From assembly GCF_900083545.1 (NCBI RefSeq), contig NZ_LT559262.1:1216397-1280396 (forward strand): a DNA stretch of 64,000 nt, in the 5' to 3' direction. Position numbers and translations under genes: made by a program. Shown piece by piece: positions 46,935-55,590 of this stretch (the first letter of the stretch is position 1; each line of letters opens with the position of its first letter). Below the pieces are notes generated by a model. The model did no database searches and was not told the DNA's origin. It saw nothing but the letters and a program-made list of their open reading frames with translations. This DNA comes from Alistipes provencensis (lineage in GTDB: Bacteria; Bacteroidota; Bacteroidia; Bacteroidales; Rikenellaceae).

Positions 46935-47576
46935 ATGAACGTCAAAAAATTACGTTACATTGCGTTCGCACTCATTGCAGTTGCGTTCTGCGCGTGTCAG
47001 AAGGAGCCTTCGACGTCGGACCTTCACCGGGATTATCTGGTCTACACAGCCCATGACACCGACACCGATTTCGCCGCCATCGACACTTACTATGTTCCTG
47101 ACAGCATCCTCGTGATCGGGAACAGCGACAAGACCGAATACTGGAAAGACGCCGACGCCTTGGAGATCATCGGAACGGTGGTCGACAAAATGGACGCTGC
47201 GGGTTACACGCGCACCGAGGACAAGGATGCCGCCAACGTGGGCATCCAGCTCAGCTATGTCGAGAAGGTAACCTACTTCGTCGGCTACGACTACCCCTAC
47301 TGGTGGTGGTATTACCCCTACTACTGGGCTCCCGGATACTGGGGCGACTGGGTTGGTTGGCACTACCCCTACAGCGTCTATTACGGATACACGGCCGGTT
47401 CGCTGCTGCTGGAGATGCTGGACCTCGAGGCCGATCAGGAGACCGGCAAGAAACTGCCCGTCGTGTGGGACAGCTTCATCGGCGGTCTGCTGACTTCCGA
47501 TGCGGAACTCAACCAACAGCGCACGATCGCCGGCGTCGAGCAGGCCTTCGAGCAGTCGCCTTATCTGGCAAAATAG
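46935..47576 (+). CDS. DUF4136-type lipoprotein with an aromatic-rich segment
   Basis: This 213-residue protein has a lipobox Cys21 (AFCAC). A conserved-looking N-terminal half (DFAAIDTYYVPDSILVI, MDAAGYTRTEDKDAANVGIQLSY) matches the DUF4136 lipoprotein family. Between about 113 and 155 lies a stretch made almost only of Tyr, Trp, Pro and Gly, for example YPYWWWYYPYYW. Its function is unknown. It starts behind the terminator of the glucan operon and is followed after 26 bp by a small barrel protein, with which it is probably co-transcribed. Confidence 0.85.
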   Translation: MNVKKLRYIAFALIAVAFCACQKEPSTSDLHRDYLVYTAHDTDTDFAAIDTYYVPDSILVIGNSDKTEYWKDADALEIIGTVVDKMDAAGYTRTEDKDAANVGIQLSYVEKVTYFVGYDYPYWWWYYPYYWAPGYWGDWVGWHYPYSVYYGYTAGSLLLEMLDLEADQETGKKLPVVWDSFIGGLLTSDAELNQQRTIAGVEQAFEQSPYLAK

Positions 47577-47602
47577 TTTAACAGCAAAAAAATCGTCCGA
47601 TT

Positions 47603-48229
47603 ATGAAAACATCGAAATACCTCAAAACCATCGCTTTCTGCGCTGTAATGCTCGCCGCGGCCCTGCCGGGCAAGGCGCAGGTATTCCCCAACACCTACAT
47701 CAACGTCGACTGGCAGGTAGGTGTGCCTTTGGGAGCCGATTTCGCCGACAAGACCTCGGGTTGGGGCATGAACTTCGAAGGCGGCTACTTCGTGACGCCG
47801 GCCATCACCGTGGGTCCGTTCATCTCCTACCAGACCAATCTGCAGAGCATTTCGCGTCAGACGCTCGATCTGGGCGACGGCTCGGCGCTGACCACCAACC
47901 AGAAACACGCCCTGTTCCAACTGCCGTTCGGTGTTACGGGTCGTTACAACTGGCTTACCGACAGTGTATTCCAGCCCTATGCGGGTCTGAAGCTGGGTGC
48001 CAGTTACGCGGAAATGTCGTCCTATTACTACGTCATCAAGCAGTACACCGACACATGGGGATTCTTCGTTTCGCCGGAGATCGGCGTGTCGATCTTTCCG
48101 CGCCCCGACTACCGGCTGGGCTTCCATGTGGCGCTCTATTACAGCTACGCCACCAACAGCGGCGATGTGCTGACCTACTCGATCAACAACATCAACAATT
48201 TCGGTATTCGCGTCGGTATTTCATTCTGA
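47603..48229 (+). CDS. Small outer-membrane beta-barrel protein
   Basis: This 208-residue protein has a signal peptide ending near LPGKAQ (about 24). About eight amphipathic strands follow, with Gly/aromatic alternation (WGMNFEGGYFVTPAITVGPF, FGVTGRYNWLTD, YRLGFHVALYYSYA) and a barrel-type last strand, FGIRVGISF. It belongs to the broad OmpA/OmpX-like porin-family barrels. Its role is unknown. It may work with the preceding lipoprotein. Confidence 0.85.
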   Translation: MKTSKYLKTIAFCAVMLAAALPGKAQVFPNTYINVDWQVGVPLGADFADKTSGWGMNFEGGYFVTPAITVGPFISYQTNLQSISRQTLDLGDGSALTTNQKHALFQLPFGVTGRYNWLTDSVFQPYAGLKLGASYAEMSSYYYVIKQYTDTWGFFVSPEIGVSIFPRPDYRLGFHVALYYSYATNSGDVLTYSINNINNFGIRVGISF

Positions 48230-48253
48230 CGCCCATCGGGTGACGCCTCACCG

Positions 48254-48288
48254 GAAACGCCGGACTCTTTTACAGGGTCCGGCGTTTC
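48254..48288 (+). terminator. Hairpin after the barrel gene, terminator-like without U run
   Basis: A 12-bp perfect stem GAAACGCCGGAC / GTCCGGCGTTTC with an 11-base loop, 25 bp after the stop. No T run follows, so termination is uncertain. Confidence 0.45.
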
Positions 48289-48374
48289 GCATTCCCGCAT
48301 TTGGCCGTTTCGTTTTAAAAACCTATCTTGCGGGACCAAAACCATTGGATGTTTAAAAAGGATACGGCATTGTA

Positions 48375-48405
48375 GGAATCCATGCCTTGAAATGGATTCC
48401 GTTTT
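48375..48405 (+). terminator. Second hairpin before the methyltransferase gene
   Basis: A 9-bp perfect stem GGAATCCAT / ATGGATTCC with an eight-base loop, followed by GTTTTC. It is a weak terminator candidate. Confidence 0.4.
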
Positions 48406-48490
48406 CTTCGCACATCCGGGCAAATCTGTCCGGTAAGATTTCCGTATATTATTTTCAGCCGTCCGACAGACGGCCCAAACATCCGAAACC

Positions 48491-49270
48491 ATGAACAAAG
48501 AAAACAAAGAACCGATCTTCGAATTCGATTTCTCCTTTATAGCCAGCTTTTTCCGTGCCCTCGAACGGCAGGGCCCCGGCGGTGACGAACAGACCCTCCG
48601 GGCACTGGAATTCCTTCCCGAAACGCGCTCCGGGCTCCGCATCGCCGATATCGGCTGCGGCACCGGACATCAGACCGAGGTGCTCGCCCGGCATCTCGAC
48701 GGTACGATCACGGCCGTGGACCTGCTTCCCGAGATGATCGAAGAACTCGAGGCGCGTATGCGCCGCGCCGGACTGGACGACCGGGTCACGGCCCTCGTAG
48801 GGTCGATGGACGACCTGCCTTTCCGGGATGGGGAGTTCGACATCATCTGGGCAGAGGGGTCGATCTACAACATCGGCTTCGAACGGGGGCTCGCCGAGTG
48901 GCGGCGCTTCCTCAAACCCGGCGGCGTGATCGCCGTCACGGAGTGCTCGTGGCTCTCGGGCGCACGCCTTCCGGAGTCGAAGTTCATCCGGGAGAATTTC
49001 CCCGATATCGACACCCCTTCGGCGAAGATCCGTATCCTCGAAGAGACGGGATACGCTCCGCTGGCGCATTTCGCGCTTCCGGCACACTGCTGGACGGAGA
49101 ATTACTTCGCTCTGGCGGCCGCCCGCCTTCCCGGCTTTCTGGAGGAGCAGGGGCACAGCCCGCAGGCTATCCGCTTCGCCGAGTTGATGCAGGAGGAGGC
49201 TGCGCACTACCGGGACTACGGTTCGTATTACGGCTATGTCTTCTATATAGGGCGTAAAACGGAGGAATAA
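48491..49270 (+). CDS. Class I SAM-dependent methyltransferase
   Basis: This 259-residue cytosolic protein has the SAM-binding motif I IADIGCGTGHQTEVLA (about 52-67) and motif II ITAVDLLPEM. Motif IV-like FDIIWAEGSIYNIGFE (about 117-132) precedes LKPGGVIAVTECSW. This is a Methyltransf_11/25-type domain with a C-terminal helical part. The substrate is not identifiable. It is a single gene between hairpins at 48375 and 49281. Confidence 0.88.
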   Translation: MNKENKEPIFEFDFSFIASFFRALERQGPGGDEQTLRALEFLPETRSGLRIADIGCGTGHQTEVLARHLDGTITAVDLLPEMIEELEARMRRAGLDDRVTALVGSMDDLPFRDGEFDIIWAEGSIYNIGFERGLAEWRRFLKPGGVIAVTECSWLSGARLPESKFIRENFPDIDTPSAKIRILEETGYAPLAHFALPAHCWTENYFALAAARLPGFLEEQGHSPQAIRFAELMQEEAAHYRDYGSYYGYVFYIGRKTEE

Positions 49271-49280
49271 CCGACGCGAA

Positions 49281-49318
49281 GAGGTCCGCTTTCCGATGAA
49301 AGCGGACCTCTCTTTTTT
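49281..49318. terminator. Intrinsic terminator between the methyltransferase and the aldo/keto reductase
   Basis: A 13-bp perfect stem GAGGTCCGCTTTC / GAAAGCGGACCTC with loop CGAT, then TCTTTTTT. It lies between convergent genes and probably serves both. Confidence 0.9.
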
Positions 49319-49328
49319 CGTCTTGGGA

Positions 49329-50333
49329 TCATCCCCGCGACAGGGCGTCGATTTCAGCCAGCTCCTCGTCGGAGAATGCGCCGTTTTCCAACGCCCGCAG
49401 GTTGTCCCCGATCTGGGCCGTCGAACTGGCCCCGATGATGACCGACGTGACGCGCTTGTCGGACAGCAGCCATGCCAGCGCCATCTCGGCCAGCGTCTGC
49501 CCGCGTCGGCGGGCGAGGTCGTTCAGCCCCCGGATGCGGGTCAGCATGGCGTCGGTCAGCACGTCGCTCCGCAGCGAACGGCCCTCGGCCATGCGCGAAT
49601 CCTGCGGAATGCCGTTGAGGTACCGTCCGGTCAACAGCCCTTGCGCCAGCGGCGAGAAGGCCACGAATCCCGAGCCCGACTCGGCGGCCAGCGACAGCAC
49701 GCCCGACGTTTCGGGTTCGCGGTTGAAAAGGTTGTATTTGTCTTGGAAAAGCAGGCACGGCACGTCGCGCTCGGCCAGATAACGGAACGCGAAACGTTCC
49801 GCTTCGAGCGGATAGCGCGACAGCCCGACATAGAGCGCCTTGCCGCTGCGGACGATGTCGACCAGCGCCTGAAGCGTCTCTTCGAGCGGTGTTTCGGGAT
49901 CATGGCGGTGCGAATAGAAAACGTCCGCATAGTCGAGCTTCATGCGTCGGAGGCTCTGGTCGAGGCTCGCCATGAGGTATTTGCGCGATCCCCAGTTGCC
50001 GTAAGGCCCCGGCCACATGTCGTATCCCGCCTTGGTGGCGATGAACATTTCGTCGCGGTAGGGGCGGAACGACCGCTCCATCAGGCGTCCGAAATTCTCC
50101 TCGGCGGTTCCGTAGGCCGGACCGTAGTTGTTCGCCAAGTCGAAGTGCACGATTCCGTGGTCGAACGCGTAGTGGGCCATCTCCTGAACCTTGGAGAAGG
50201 TCTGCTCGCTGCCGAAATTGTGCCACATGCCCAGCGACAGGGCCGGTAGCTGCACGCCGCTGCGTCCGGCGCGCCGGAAAGTCATGCCGCCCTCGTAACG
50301 CGACGGCGACGGCTGGTAAACGGGTTCGATCAT
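49329..50333 (-). CDS. Aldo/keto reductase of the YghZ (L-glyceraldehyde 3-phosphate reductase) type
   Basis: This 334-residue TIM barrel has the full catalytic tetrad: Asp65 and Tyr70 in FDLANNYGP, Lys101 in ATKAGYDMWPGPYG, and His142 in FYSHRHD. The N-terminal MTFRRAGRSGVQLPALSLG and C-terminal NADPH-binding VIIGASSTAQIGDNL are intact. The segments WHNFG and GPYGNWGSRKY match the YghZ/Gpr branch, which reduces L-glyceraldehyde 3-phosphate and methylglyoxal. It has its own promoter and is monocistronic. Confidence 0.92.
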   Translation of the reverse strand: MIEPVYQPSPSRYEGGMTFRRAGRSGVQLPALSLGMWHNFGSEQTFSKVQEMAHYAFDHGIVHFDLANNYGPAYGTAEENFGRLMERSFRPYRDEMFIATKAGYDMWPGPYGNWGSRKYLMASLDQSLRRMKLDYADVFYSHRHDPETPLEETLQALVDIVRSGKALYVGLSRYPLEAERFAFRYLAERDVPCLLFQDKYNLFNREPETSGVLSLAAESGSGFVAFSPLAQGLLTGRYLNGIPQDSRMAEGRSLRSDVLTDAMLTRIRGLNDLARRRGQTLAEMALAWLLSDKRVTSVIIGASSTAQIGDNLRALENGAFSDEELAEIDALSRG

Positions 50334-50358
50334 AACTGTCCGATTTTAAGTTCCGAGA

Positions 50359-50366
50359 CAAAGATA
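50359..50366 (-). promoter_or_regulatory. -7 element of the aldo/keto reductase promoter
   Basis: Read leftwards it is TATCTTTG, 25 bp before the ATG at 50333. Confidence 0.55.
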
Positions 50367-50410
50367 CGATTTTTTCGCAGCCGTTCTTCGGTCCGGACCC
50401 GATTGCCGGC

Positions 50411-51493
50411 CTACTCGACCCCGTATTTTTTGAGGATGTGGGCGATCTGGGGTGTGAGCCGGTTCAGCATGCGTTCGAACCCGAGGTCGGTGGGATGCAC
50501 GCCGTCGACGGTCGCTTCGTGGTCGTCACCCAAATCCATGCCGGGCTCGATAAAATAGATGTTCGGGTCCGTTTTCAGGAGCTTCTGCATCCCCTCCCGG
50601 GCTATGGCCCGCTTGTCGGCTTCGAACGCCCGCTTCCTGAGGTCGAAGTTCCCGCTTTCGCGGACGGCAGTCTGGATGAATATCAGCGGCGTCGTGGGAT
50701 GGCTTTCGCGGATTCGCCGCACGAAAGGCTCCAGCCGCTCCCCGATCTGCTGCGGCGAGGGGTTCGAGAAGACGTCGAACAGAAAGGCGTCGGCCCGGGT
50801 CTCCGCCGCGATGCGGGCGAAGAAGGCGTCGAGTTTGCATTGCCCGCTGGCTCCCAAGTTGATGAATCCGAATCCCAGAGTGCGGCCCAACCGGGCGGTG
50901 TAGGTCATTCCCGGACGGCTTGCCGAGGAGCCGTGCGTGATGCTCGATCCGATCACCACGATCCGGTGGCGGAAGGGATCGGGGGCTGCCTCCAGCCGTG
51001 CGGCTTGGTCGGTCCCGATTTCGAGCCGGGTGAGCCCGTCGTGGATCGGGAGATACAGCAGACACTCTTTCATCGTGGTGTCCATGTTCTCCACAAGCGG
51101 GGCTTCATGCTCCGTTCCGGTGTTTTTCGGTACCCCGACCCCGGCGAACACCCATTTGCCGTCGCGGCGGATGTAGAGGTCGAGCCCCCGTTGGAAAATG
51201 AGCGTCGAATTCGCTCCCGCCTGTTTGTTGACCGTTGTCCAGTGGGCGCGGATGTTGCGGCTGTCGGTGCGGAACGCGACGGCCAGCCCCGTGGGATAGC
51301 GGTAGTATTTCGTGACCGTCGGGGTCAGCTCGGGGTAGCGGGCGACCTCGATGCGCTCGAATGCAGGACCTCCGGGCTGGGCCTTGCCGACGATCGTGAG
51401 ACTTGCCGCATCCGTATATTTTGTCGGCGTCTCCTCCGCGGTTGCCATCGCCGGGATCAGCAGGCAGAGGAATGGATATATCAATTTTTTCAT
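50411..51493 (-). CDS. Exported two-domain SGNH/GDSL-type hydrolase
   Basis: This 360-residue protein has a signal peptide (to about residue 19). An N-terminal beta-sandwich (about 25-160) is followed by an SGNH domain: block I VVIGSSITHGSS with nucleophile Ser174, block II GASGQCK with the oxyanion Gly, and block V DGVHPTDLG with Asp330 and His333. It is probably a periplasmic acyl esterase on a carbohydrate or lipid-derived substrate. Its ATG overlaps the transporter stop codon by 4 bp, so it belongs to the glycerophosphodiesterase-transporter operon. Confidence 0.88.
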   Translation of the reverse strand: MKKLIYPFLCLLIPAMATAEETPTKYTDAASLTIVGKAQPGGPAFERIEVARYPELTPTVTKYYRYPTGLAVAFRTDSRNIRAHWTTVNKQAGANSTLIFQRGLDLYIRRDGKWVFAGVGVPKNTGTEHEAPLVENMDTTMKECLLYLPIHDGLTRLEIGTDQAARLEAAPDPFRHRIVVIGSSITHGSSASRPGMTYTARLGRTLGFGFINLGASGQCKLDAFFARIAAETRADAFLFDVFSNPSPQQIGERLEPFVRRIRESHPTTPLIFIQTAVRESGNFDLRKRAFEADKRAIAREGMQKLLKTDPNIYFIEPGMDLGDDHEATVDGVHPTDLGFERMLNRLTPQIAHILKKYGVE

Positions 51494-52860
51494 ATTTCTG
51501 GTTTTTGTTTTTTGTTCACCAGCGGGAGCAGGAATGATATTACGGATGCCGCGATCCAGAATAGTGCCACGGGCCCGAAATCGTAGTGCTTCGCGCCGTC
51601 AGCCGCCACGGTGATGTGCCTGTCTATAAGCCACCCCGACGCTACGTCCTGAATGCCCGCCGCGATGTAGCTTGCTATTCCCACGACCCCCAGCGCGGCT
51701 CCCGTGGCCTTTCGCGGCACGATGTCCACAGCCATCAATCCTCCGAGGAAGCAGATCAGCACTCCGATGGCTATTCCGAACAGCACCATCGAGAGGACGT
51801 TCACCCACATGGCGTCTCCGCCGTATAGGAACAGCGCCAGCGCCACGGAGTTCAGTATGCCGAACAGCAGCGCGGGAATCTTCCGGTCGCCCTTGAACAG
51901 CTTGTCCGAGAACCACCCCGAAAGTACCGTTCCGAGTATTCCCAGCAGTGCGTTTATCGAGACGATCGAGATGGCCTCGACGTCGGAGAATCCCTTTGCC
52001 TCTTGGAGGAACAGCACGCCCCAACCGTTTATGGCATAGCGCGAGATGTACATGAATGCGCTCGCCGCAGCCAGCACCCACACGGCCGGTGTTCTGAGCA
52101 CCTGCTTCTGAATCTCTTTGACGGACTTCTCCGCTCCGGGGACGGGTTTTTCATGGGCCAGCGCCTCGACCGGGGGCAGTCCCTTCGACTCCGGAGTGTC
52201 GTGGAGCCAGCAGAGTACCAGCACCACGCCGATGGCTCCTGCCACGGCCGATCCGAAGAACCCGGCCTGCCACCCCGCAAAGGAGACGATGGAGCCTACG
52301 AAAAGGAATGAGAAGAACTCCCCGAGGTTGTGGCTTGCGGAGAAGAATCCGTAGTAGGTTCCGCGCTCCTTGAGCGGATACCAGCGGGAGAGGGATATGA
52401 TGGCCGGAGGCGCCCCCATGGACTGCGCCCACCCGTTCAGTCCCCACATCACGGCGAATGCAACGAATATCACGGCCGTTGGGACTACGGAATGTGCGAG
52501 CCCCATGAGCCCCATCAGGGCATTGGCTGCGGCCGAGACGATGAGTCCCGTGGCCATGAAGCGCTTGATGTTGCAGTAGTCGGCAATGAATCCGTTGACG
52601 AACTTGCCGATGGCATAGGCGAAGAGGAGTGCCGAGCCGATGACTCCCAACTGCGATGCGTCCAAGGACCCGCTGTCGAGAATGGGCTTCTTCATGACGT
52701 TGAGACTGGTGCGGCAGACGTAGTAGAGACTGTATCCGAGCGTTGCGGCGGTGAATGCCTGCAGGCGCAGGCGGCGGTAGTACTTGTCACGCGACACCTC
52801 GTCCTGCTCCCGGGCAGGAGCCGCAGGGCTGATGCGGTAGAATTCCGTAATACGGCTCAT
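51490..52860 (-). CDS. Major facilitator of the organophosphate:phosphate antiporter family (GlpT/UhpT-like)
   Basis: This 456-residue protein has 12 predicted membrane segments and the OPA family start RRLRLQAFTAATLGYSLYYVCRTSLNVMKKP (about 29-59). MGAPPAIISLSRWYPLKERGTYYGFFSASHNLGE (about 148-181) contains the family signature with conserved Arg residues. Known members exchange glycerol 3-phosphate or hexose phosphates for phosphate. It lies 4 bp after a glycerophosphodiesterase gene, which makes glycerol 3-phosphate the most likely cargo. It overlaps the SGNH gene by 4 bp. Confidence 0.93.
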   Translation of the reverse strand: MSRITEFYRISPAAPAREQDEVSRDKYYRRLRLQAFTAATLGYSLYYVCRTSLNVMKKPILDSGSLDASQLGVIGSALLFAYAIGKFVNGFIADYCNIKRFMATGLIVSAAANALMGLMGLAHSVVPTAVIFVAFAVMWGLNGWAQSMGAPPAIISLSRWYPLKERGTYYGFFSASHNLGEFFSFLFVGSIVSFAGWQAGFFGSAVAGAIGVVLVLCWLHDTPESKGLPPVEALAHEKPVPGAEKSVKEIQKQVLRTPAVWVLAAASAFMYISRYAINGWGVLFLQEAKGFSDVEAISIVSINALLGILGTVLSGWFSDKLFKGDRKIPALLFGILNSVALALFLYGGDAMWVNVLSMVLFGIAIGVLICFLGGLMAVDIVPRKATGAALGVVGIASYIAAGIQDVASGWLIDRHITVAADGAKHYDFGPVALFWIAASVISFLLPLVNKKQKPEI

Positions 52861-52864
52861 GGCG

Positions 52865-53782
52865 TCAGTCGTGCAGTCCGCGCGAGCGGAGGTAGGAGAT
52901 CAGCAGTTCGGGCCGGTCGGTCTGGATCAGCGTGGCGCCCATATCGACCAGTTTCCCATATACCTCGGCCGGGTCGCCTTCTATCGCGGCATCGTCGCAA
53001 AGCCCGCCGTTCAGGGAGGGCCACAGGGAGTTCACCCACAGTTTCGAACCGCCGGCGATGACTTCGCGCATGCAGGTCTCGACCTCGGGCGTGTATTCCG
53101 ACCAGCAGATTTCGTAAGCCAGTGGAGTGATGCCTTTGTCCCGGTATTCGGCGAAAAGCGCCTGTCCTTTAGGTTTGAGTATGTCGATGATGGGCATGTA
53201 CATCATGTTGCGGGGGTATTCGGAGAACTTTGCCGCAACGATATCCGTGGGGCGTTTGCCCTTGATGAGTATTTGCTCCGTGACGCCGAGTTCTTCGGTG
53301 ACGGCCAGCGCAAGGTCGTAGTAATCGTAGCCTTTGTCGATATTCACAACGATGCGGTCCTTACAGACTTCGAGCGCTTCGCGGAGCGTCGGCATCCGGT
53401 GTGAGGTGGCAACGCCGTGGCCCGATTTGAGATAGCAGTGGCGGATCGAGTCGTAGGGAATGGAAGCGATAAGTCCCTTACCGGTGGTGGTGCGGTTCAG
53501 CGTCCGGTCGTGGCAGACGACCAGCACGCTGTCCGAAGTCAGCGCCAAATCTATTTCCACGATGTCGGCGCCCATGTCGATCACCGATTCGATCGCAGGA
53601 AGCGAGTTCTCGGGCCAGTTGCGCCAATCGCCGCGGTGGCAGGCGACAAGCACCTTGTCCGAGGAGGGGTCGTGGAGCTCCGAGACAACCCAATCGGCAT
53701 GGTTTCCCGGAACGGATGCGGAGTGTGAACAGGAGGTTTGTAAAAGCAGCAGTCCTGAAAGAAGAATAAGCAGTTTTTTCAT
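52865..53782 (-). CDS. Glycerophosphodiester phosphodiesterase, exported (probable lipoprotein)
   Basis: This 305-residue protein has a signal sequence with Cys18 after a weak lipobox (LLLQTSC). The GDPD motifs are intact: CHRGDWRNWPENS with His49, Arg50 and Glu58; VEIDLALTSD with Glu76 and Asp78; and VCHDRTLNRTTTGKG with His91. It cleaves glycerophosphodiesters from lipid breakdown into glycerol 3-phosphate and an alcohol in the periplasm. The next gene encodes a GlpT-like transporter (4 bp away), so the pair forms a scavenging route. A TATATTTG promoter lies upstream. Confidence 0.93.
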   Translation of the reverse strand: MKKLLILLSGLLLLQTSCSHSASVPGNHADWVVSELHDPSSDKVLVACHRGDWRNWPENSLPAIESVIDMGADIVEIDLALTSDSVLVVCHDRTLNRTTTGKGLIASIPYDSIRHCYLKSGHGVATSHRMPTLREALEVCKDRIVVNIDKGYDYYDLALAVTEELGVTEQILIKGKRPTDIVAAKFSEYPRNMMYMPIIDILKPKGQALFAEYRDKGITPLAYEICWSEYTPEVETCMREVIAGGSKLWVNSLWPSLNGGLCDDAAIEGDPAEVYGKLVDMGATLIQTDRPELLISYLRSRGLHD

Positions 53783-53811
53783 GGATTGTTTGGGTTGGTG
53801 TCAATGAAACG

Positions 53812-53819
53812 CAAATATA
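53812..53819 (-). promoter_or_regulatory. -7 element of the glycerophosphodiesterase operon promoter
   Basis: Read leftwards it is TATATTTG, 29 bp before the ATG at 53782, just downstream of a hairpin that ends the previous operon. Confidence 0.55.
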
Positions 53820-53827
53820 TGGAGAAA

Positions 53828-53855
53828 ATCGTGTATTCGCGTGGACATACACGAT
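53828..53855 (-). terminator. Hairpin ending the leftward 63332-53878 operon
   Basis: A 9-bp perfect stem ATCGTGTAT / ATACACGAT with a ten-base loop. Read leftwards a short TTTT run follows. It lies 22 bp after the stop at 53878. Confidence 0.6.
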
Positions 53856-53877
53856 CTTCCCCCGGAATTGATCTCTG

Positions 53878-55581
53878 TTACCAGTTCATGACGCGGACTT
53901 TGTACATGTCCAAGTCCGGAACCTTGATCGTCCGCGTCTCCGTCGAGGCATTTTTATCCGTAGCGTAGCGGATGGTCTGCGTCGACCACGATTGCGAGCC
54001 CTCGGGGTTGGTGGAGTCCGTGTACCACAGTTCACCCGTCTCGTCGTTGTAGTTGATCGACTTGATCGCTGTCGAAGCGGCGAAAAGCGTCATCTCGGTG
54101 AACTGGTTGGCCCCGATGTCGTAGAGATAGGCCCGGCGGCCGCCTATGCAGAGCGTGTTGGAATTGACGTAGCTCATGTCGTGCAGGCCGCCTTGGGGTG
54201 TCTGTACGGTCTTTTCCAATTCGAGCGACGGAGATGCCGTCTCCCAGTCCTTGAGCTTGTAGACTTGCAGGCTTTGGCCGCCGATGGCATAGAGCCGCTG
54301 CGTCGTCTCGTTCCATACCACGCCGTGCGCCGAGCCGAGTGCCGACTGATAGAGAATCTGGTTGGGCTGCGAAATGTCATAGAGCTGCACCGAGTTGTTG
54401 CCCGAGCCGCTTCCTTCCGAGCAGGCCACGACCAGACGGTTGTTCGGCAGCAGTTCGGCCGAGTGGGCGTTGGGCGTGGCTGTGGTGTGGAAGAGGATCT
54501 CTTTCGTGGCGATGTCGAGTAACACGCACCAGTTGTATGAACTGGTACACAGAAGTTTCTTGCCGTTGTCCACCGGCTTGCAGTCGTCGAGGTGGTTGCA
54601 TCGGTTCTCGGCCAGCCCGAGTGTCGAAGCGGCCGCGGTCGCATCCCAGCTCCATGTAATTGCATCTTTGTAGGTGGTCTCGTCGGCCAGTCCGGCGTCG
54701 ATCATGTAGACCATGTTGTCGCCGCAGAAGATCAGCTCGGTCACATAGCTCGACTGGGCGTCGTCGGTGTCGTGCTTGCCGCCGGCTTCGAGGTTCACGG
54801 CGTCGGTCCTGCCGACCGAGAACGAGTTGCCGTCGGTGTCGGTCAGGGTCACGGTGTACCCTTGCGACAGGGTCACGGGGGCGATCATGACCGGGATGAG
54901 CTGTCCGTCCTTCGAACAGTCGAGCGGCGTGGGGAGCGTCACGGTGATCGTCTGCTCCGAGGCGCTGAACGACCAGTCGCTGACACCGACCGTGAGGTCC
55001 CCGGCGATGGCCTCGCCGCCGTTGGCCTTCACGACGGCCTTGCTGATCGAGTAGTTGCCCTTCTTTACGCTGACATACATCGTGCAGAAGAGGTTCGAGA
55101 GTTCCATGCTGCAACCCTCGTAGGCATTGAGGCGCGCGGTGGCTTTACCGGCCAGAACCGGGGAGACGGCTCCCGTCTGTGCCGTCGGGACGACGGTTTT
55201 CAGCATGCCGTTTTCACATCGGACGGCGGCGTCCGAGGGCCAGAAGGCCACGACGGTCGAGGCCGCGTGTTCCGGAGCGTTGAGCGTGAAGAGGAAGAGC
55301 GATTTCTGCGATCCCGACAGGATCGGTGCGGCGTATACGGCTTCCGGGGCGCTTTGGTCCGCAATGAACAGGCCGGCCTTGTCGTTGCTGTTCCAAGTGG
55401 GCAATGTCGTCGCACCCTTGTCGTTGTGGTATTTCGACAGCGTCAGGGTGATTTTCGAGGCGAGCTCCCGGGGCGAATCGTCGTCGTCGTTCGAACAGCC
55501 CATGGCGAGGAATCCCGTTCCGACGCAGAGCAGCAAGACCCGGAGCAGATGGAATTTCAGGTTATTCATCGTTTTATGCAT
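53878..55581 (-). CDS. Surface lipoprotein: fimbrillin-like N-terminal part plus DUF6528-type propeller
   Basis: This 567-residue protein has a lipoprotein signal followed by CSNDDDD, an acidic surface-export signal. Residues about 38-240 (TLPTWNSNDKAGLFIAD, FLFTLNAPEHAASTVVAFWPSD) resemble fimbrillin/Mfa-like domains. Residues about 265-565 contain short WD-like repeats (NRCNHLDDCKPVDNGKKLLCTSS, HTTATPNAHSAELLPNNRLVVACS, HGVVWNETTQRLYAIGG) similar to proteins I recall as DUF6528. A second ATG at 55569 is an equally possible start. It is the last gene of the third SusC/SusD operon. Confidence 0.78.
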   Translation of the reverse strand: MHKTMNNLKFHLLRVLLLCVGTGFLAMGCSNDDDDSPRELASKITLTLSKYHNDKGATTLPTWNSNDKAGLFIADQSAPEAVYAAPILSGSQKSLFLFTLNAPEHAASTVVAFWPSDAAVRCENGMLKTVVPTAQTGAVSPVLAGKATARLNAYEGCSMELSNLFCTMYVSVKKGNYSISKAVVKANGGEAIAGDLTVGVSDWSFSASEQTITVTLPTPLDCSKDGQLIPVMIAPVTLSQGYTVTLTDTDGNSFSVGRTDAVNLEAGGKHDTDDAQSSYVTELIFCGDNMVYMIDAGLADETTYKDAITWSWDATAAASTLGLAENRCNHLDDCKPVDNGKKLLCTSSYNWCVLLDIATKEILFHTTATPNAHSAELLPNNRLVVACSEGSGSGNNSVQLYDISQPNQILYQSALGSAHGVVWNETTQRLYAIGGQSLQVYKLKDWETASPSLELEKTVQTPQGGLHDMSYVNSNTLCIGGRRAYLYDIGANQFTEMTLFAASTAIKSINYNDETGELWYTDSTNPEGSQSWSTQTIRYATDKNASTETRTIKVPDLDMYKVRVMNW

Positions 55582-55590
55582 TTTTGAGGG

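Noticed and set aside
48230..48490. Possible small RNA or short gene in the 261-bp gap before the methyltransferase
   Set aside because: Only two hairpins are seen and no clear promoter between them or conserved short reading frame; they are more simply terminators.
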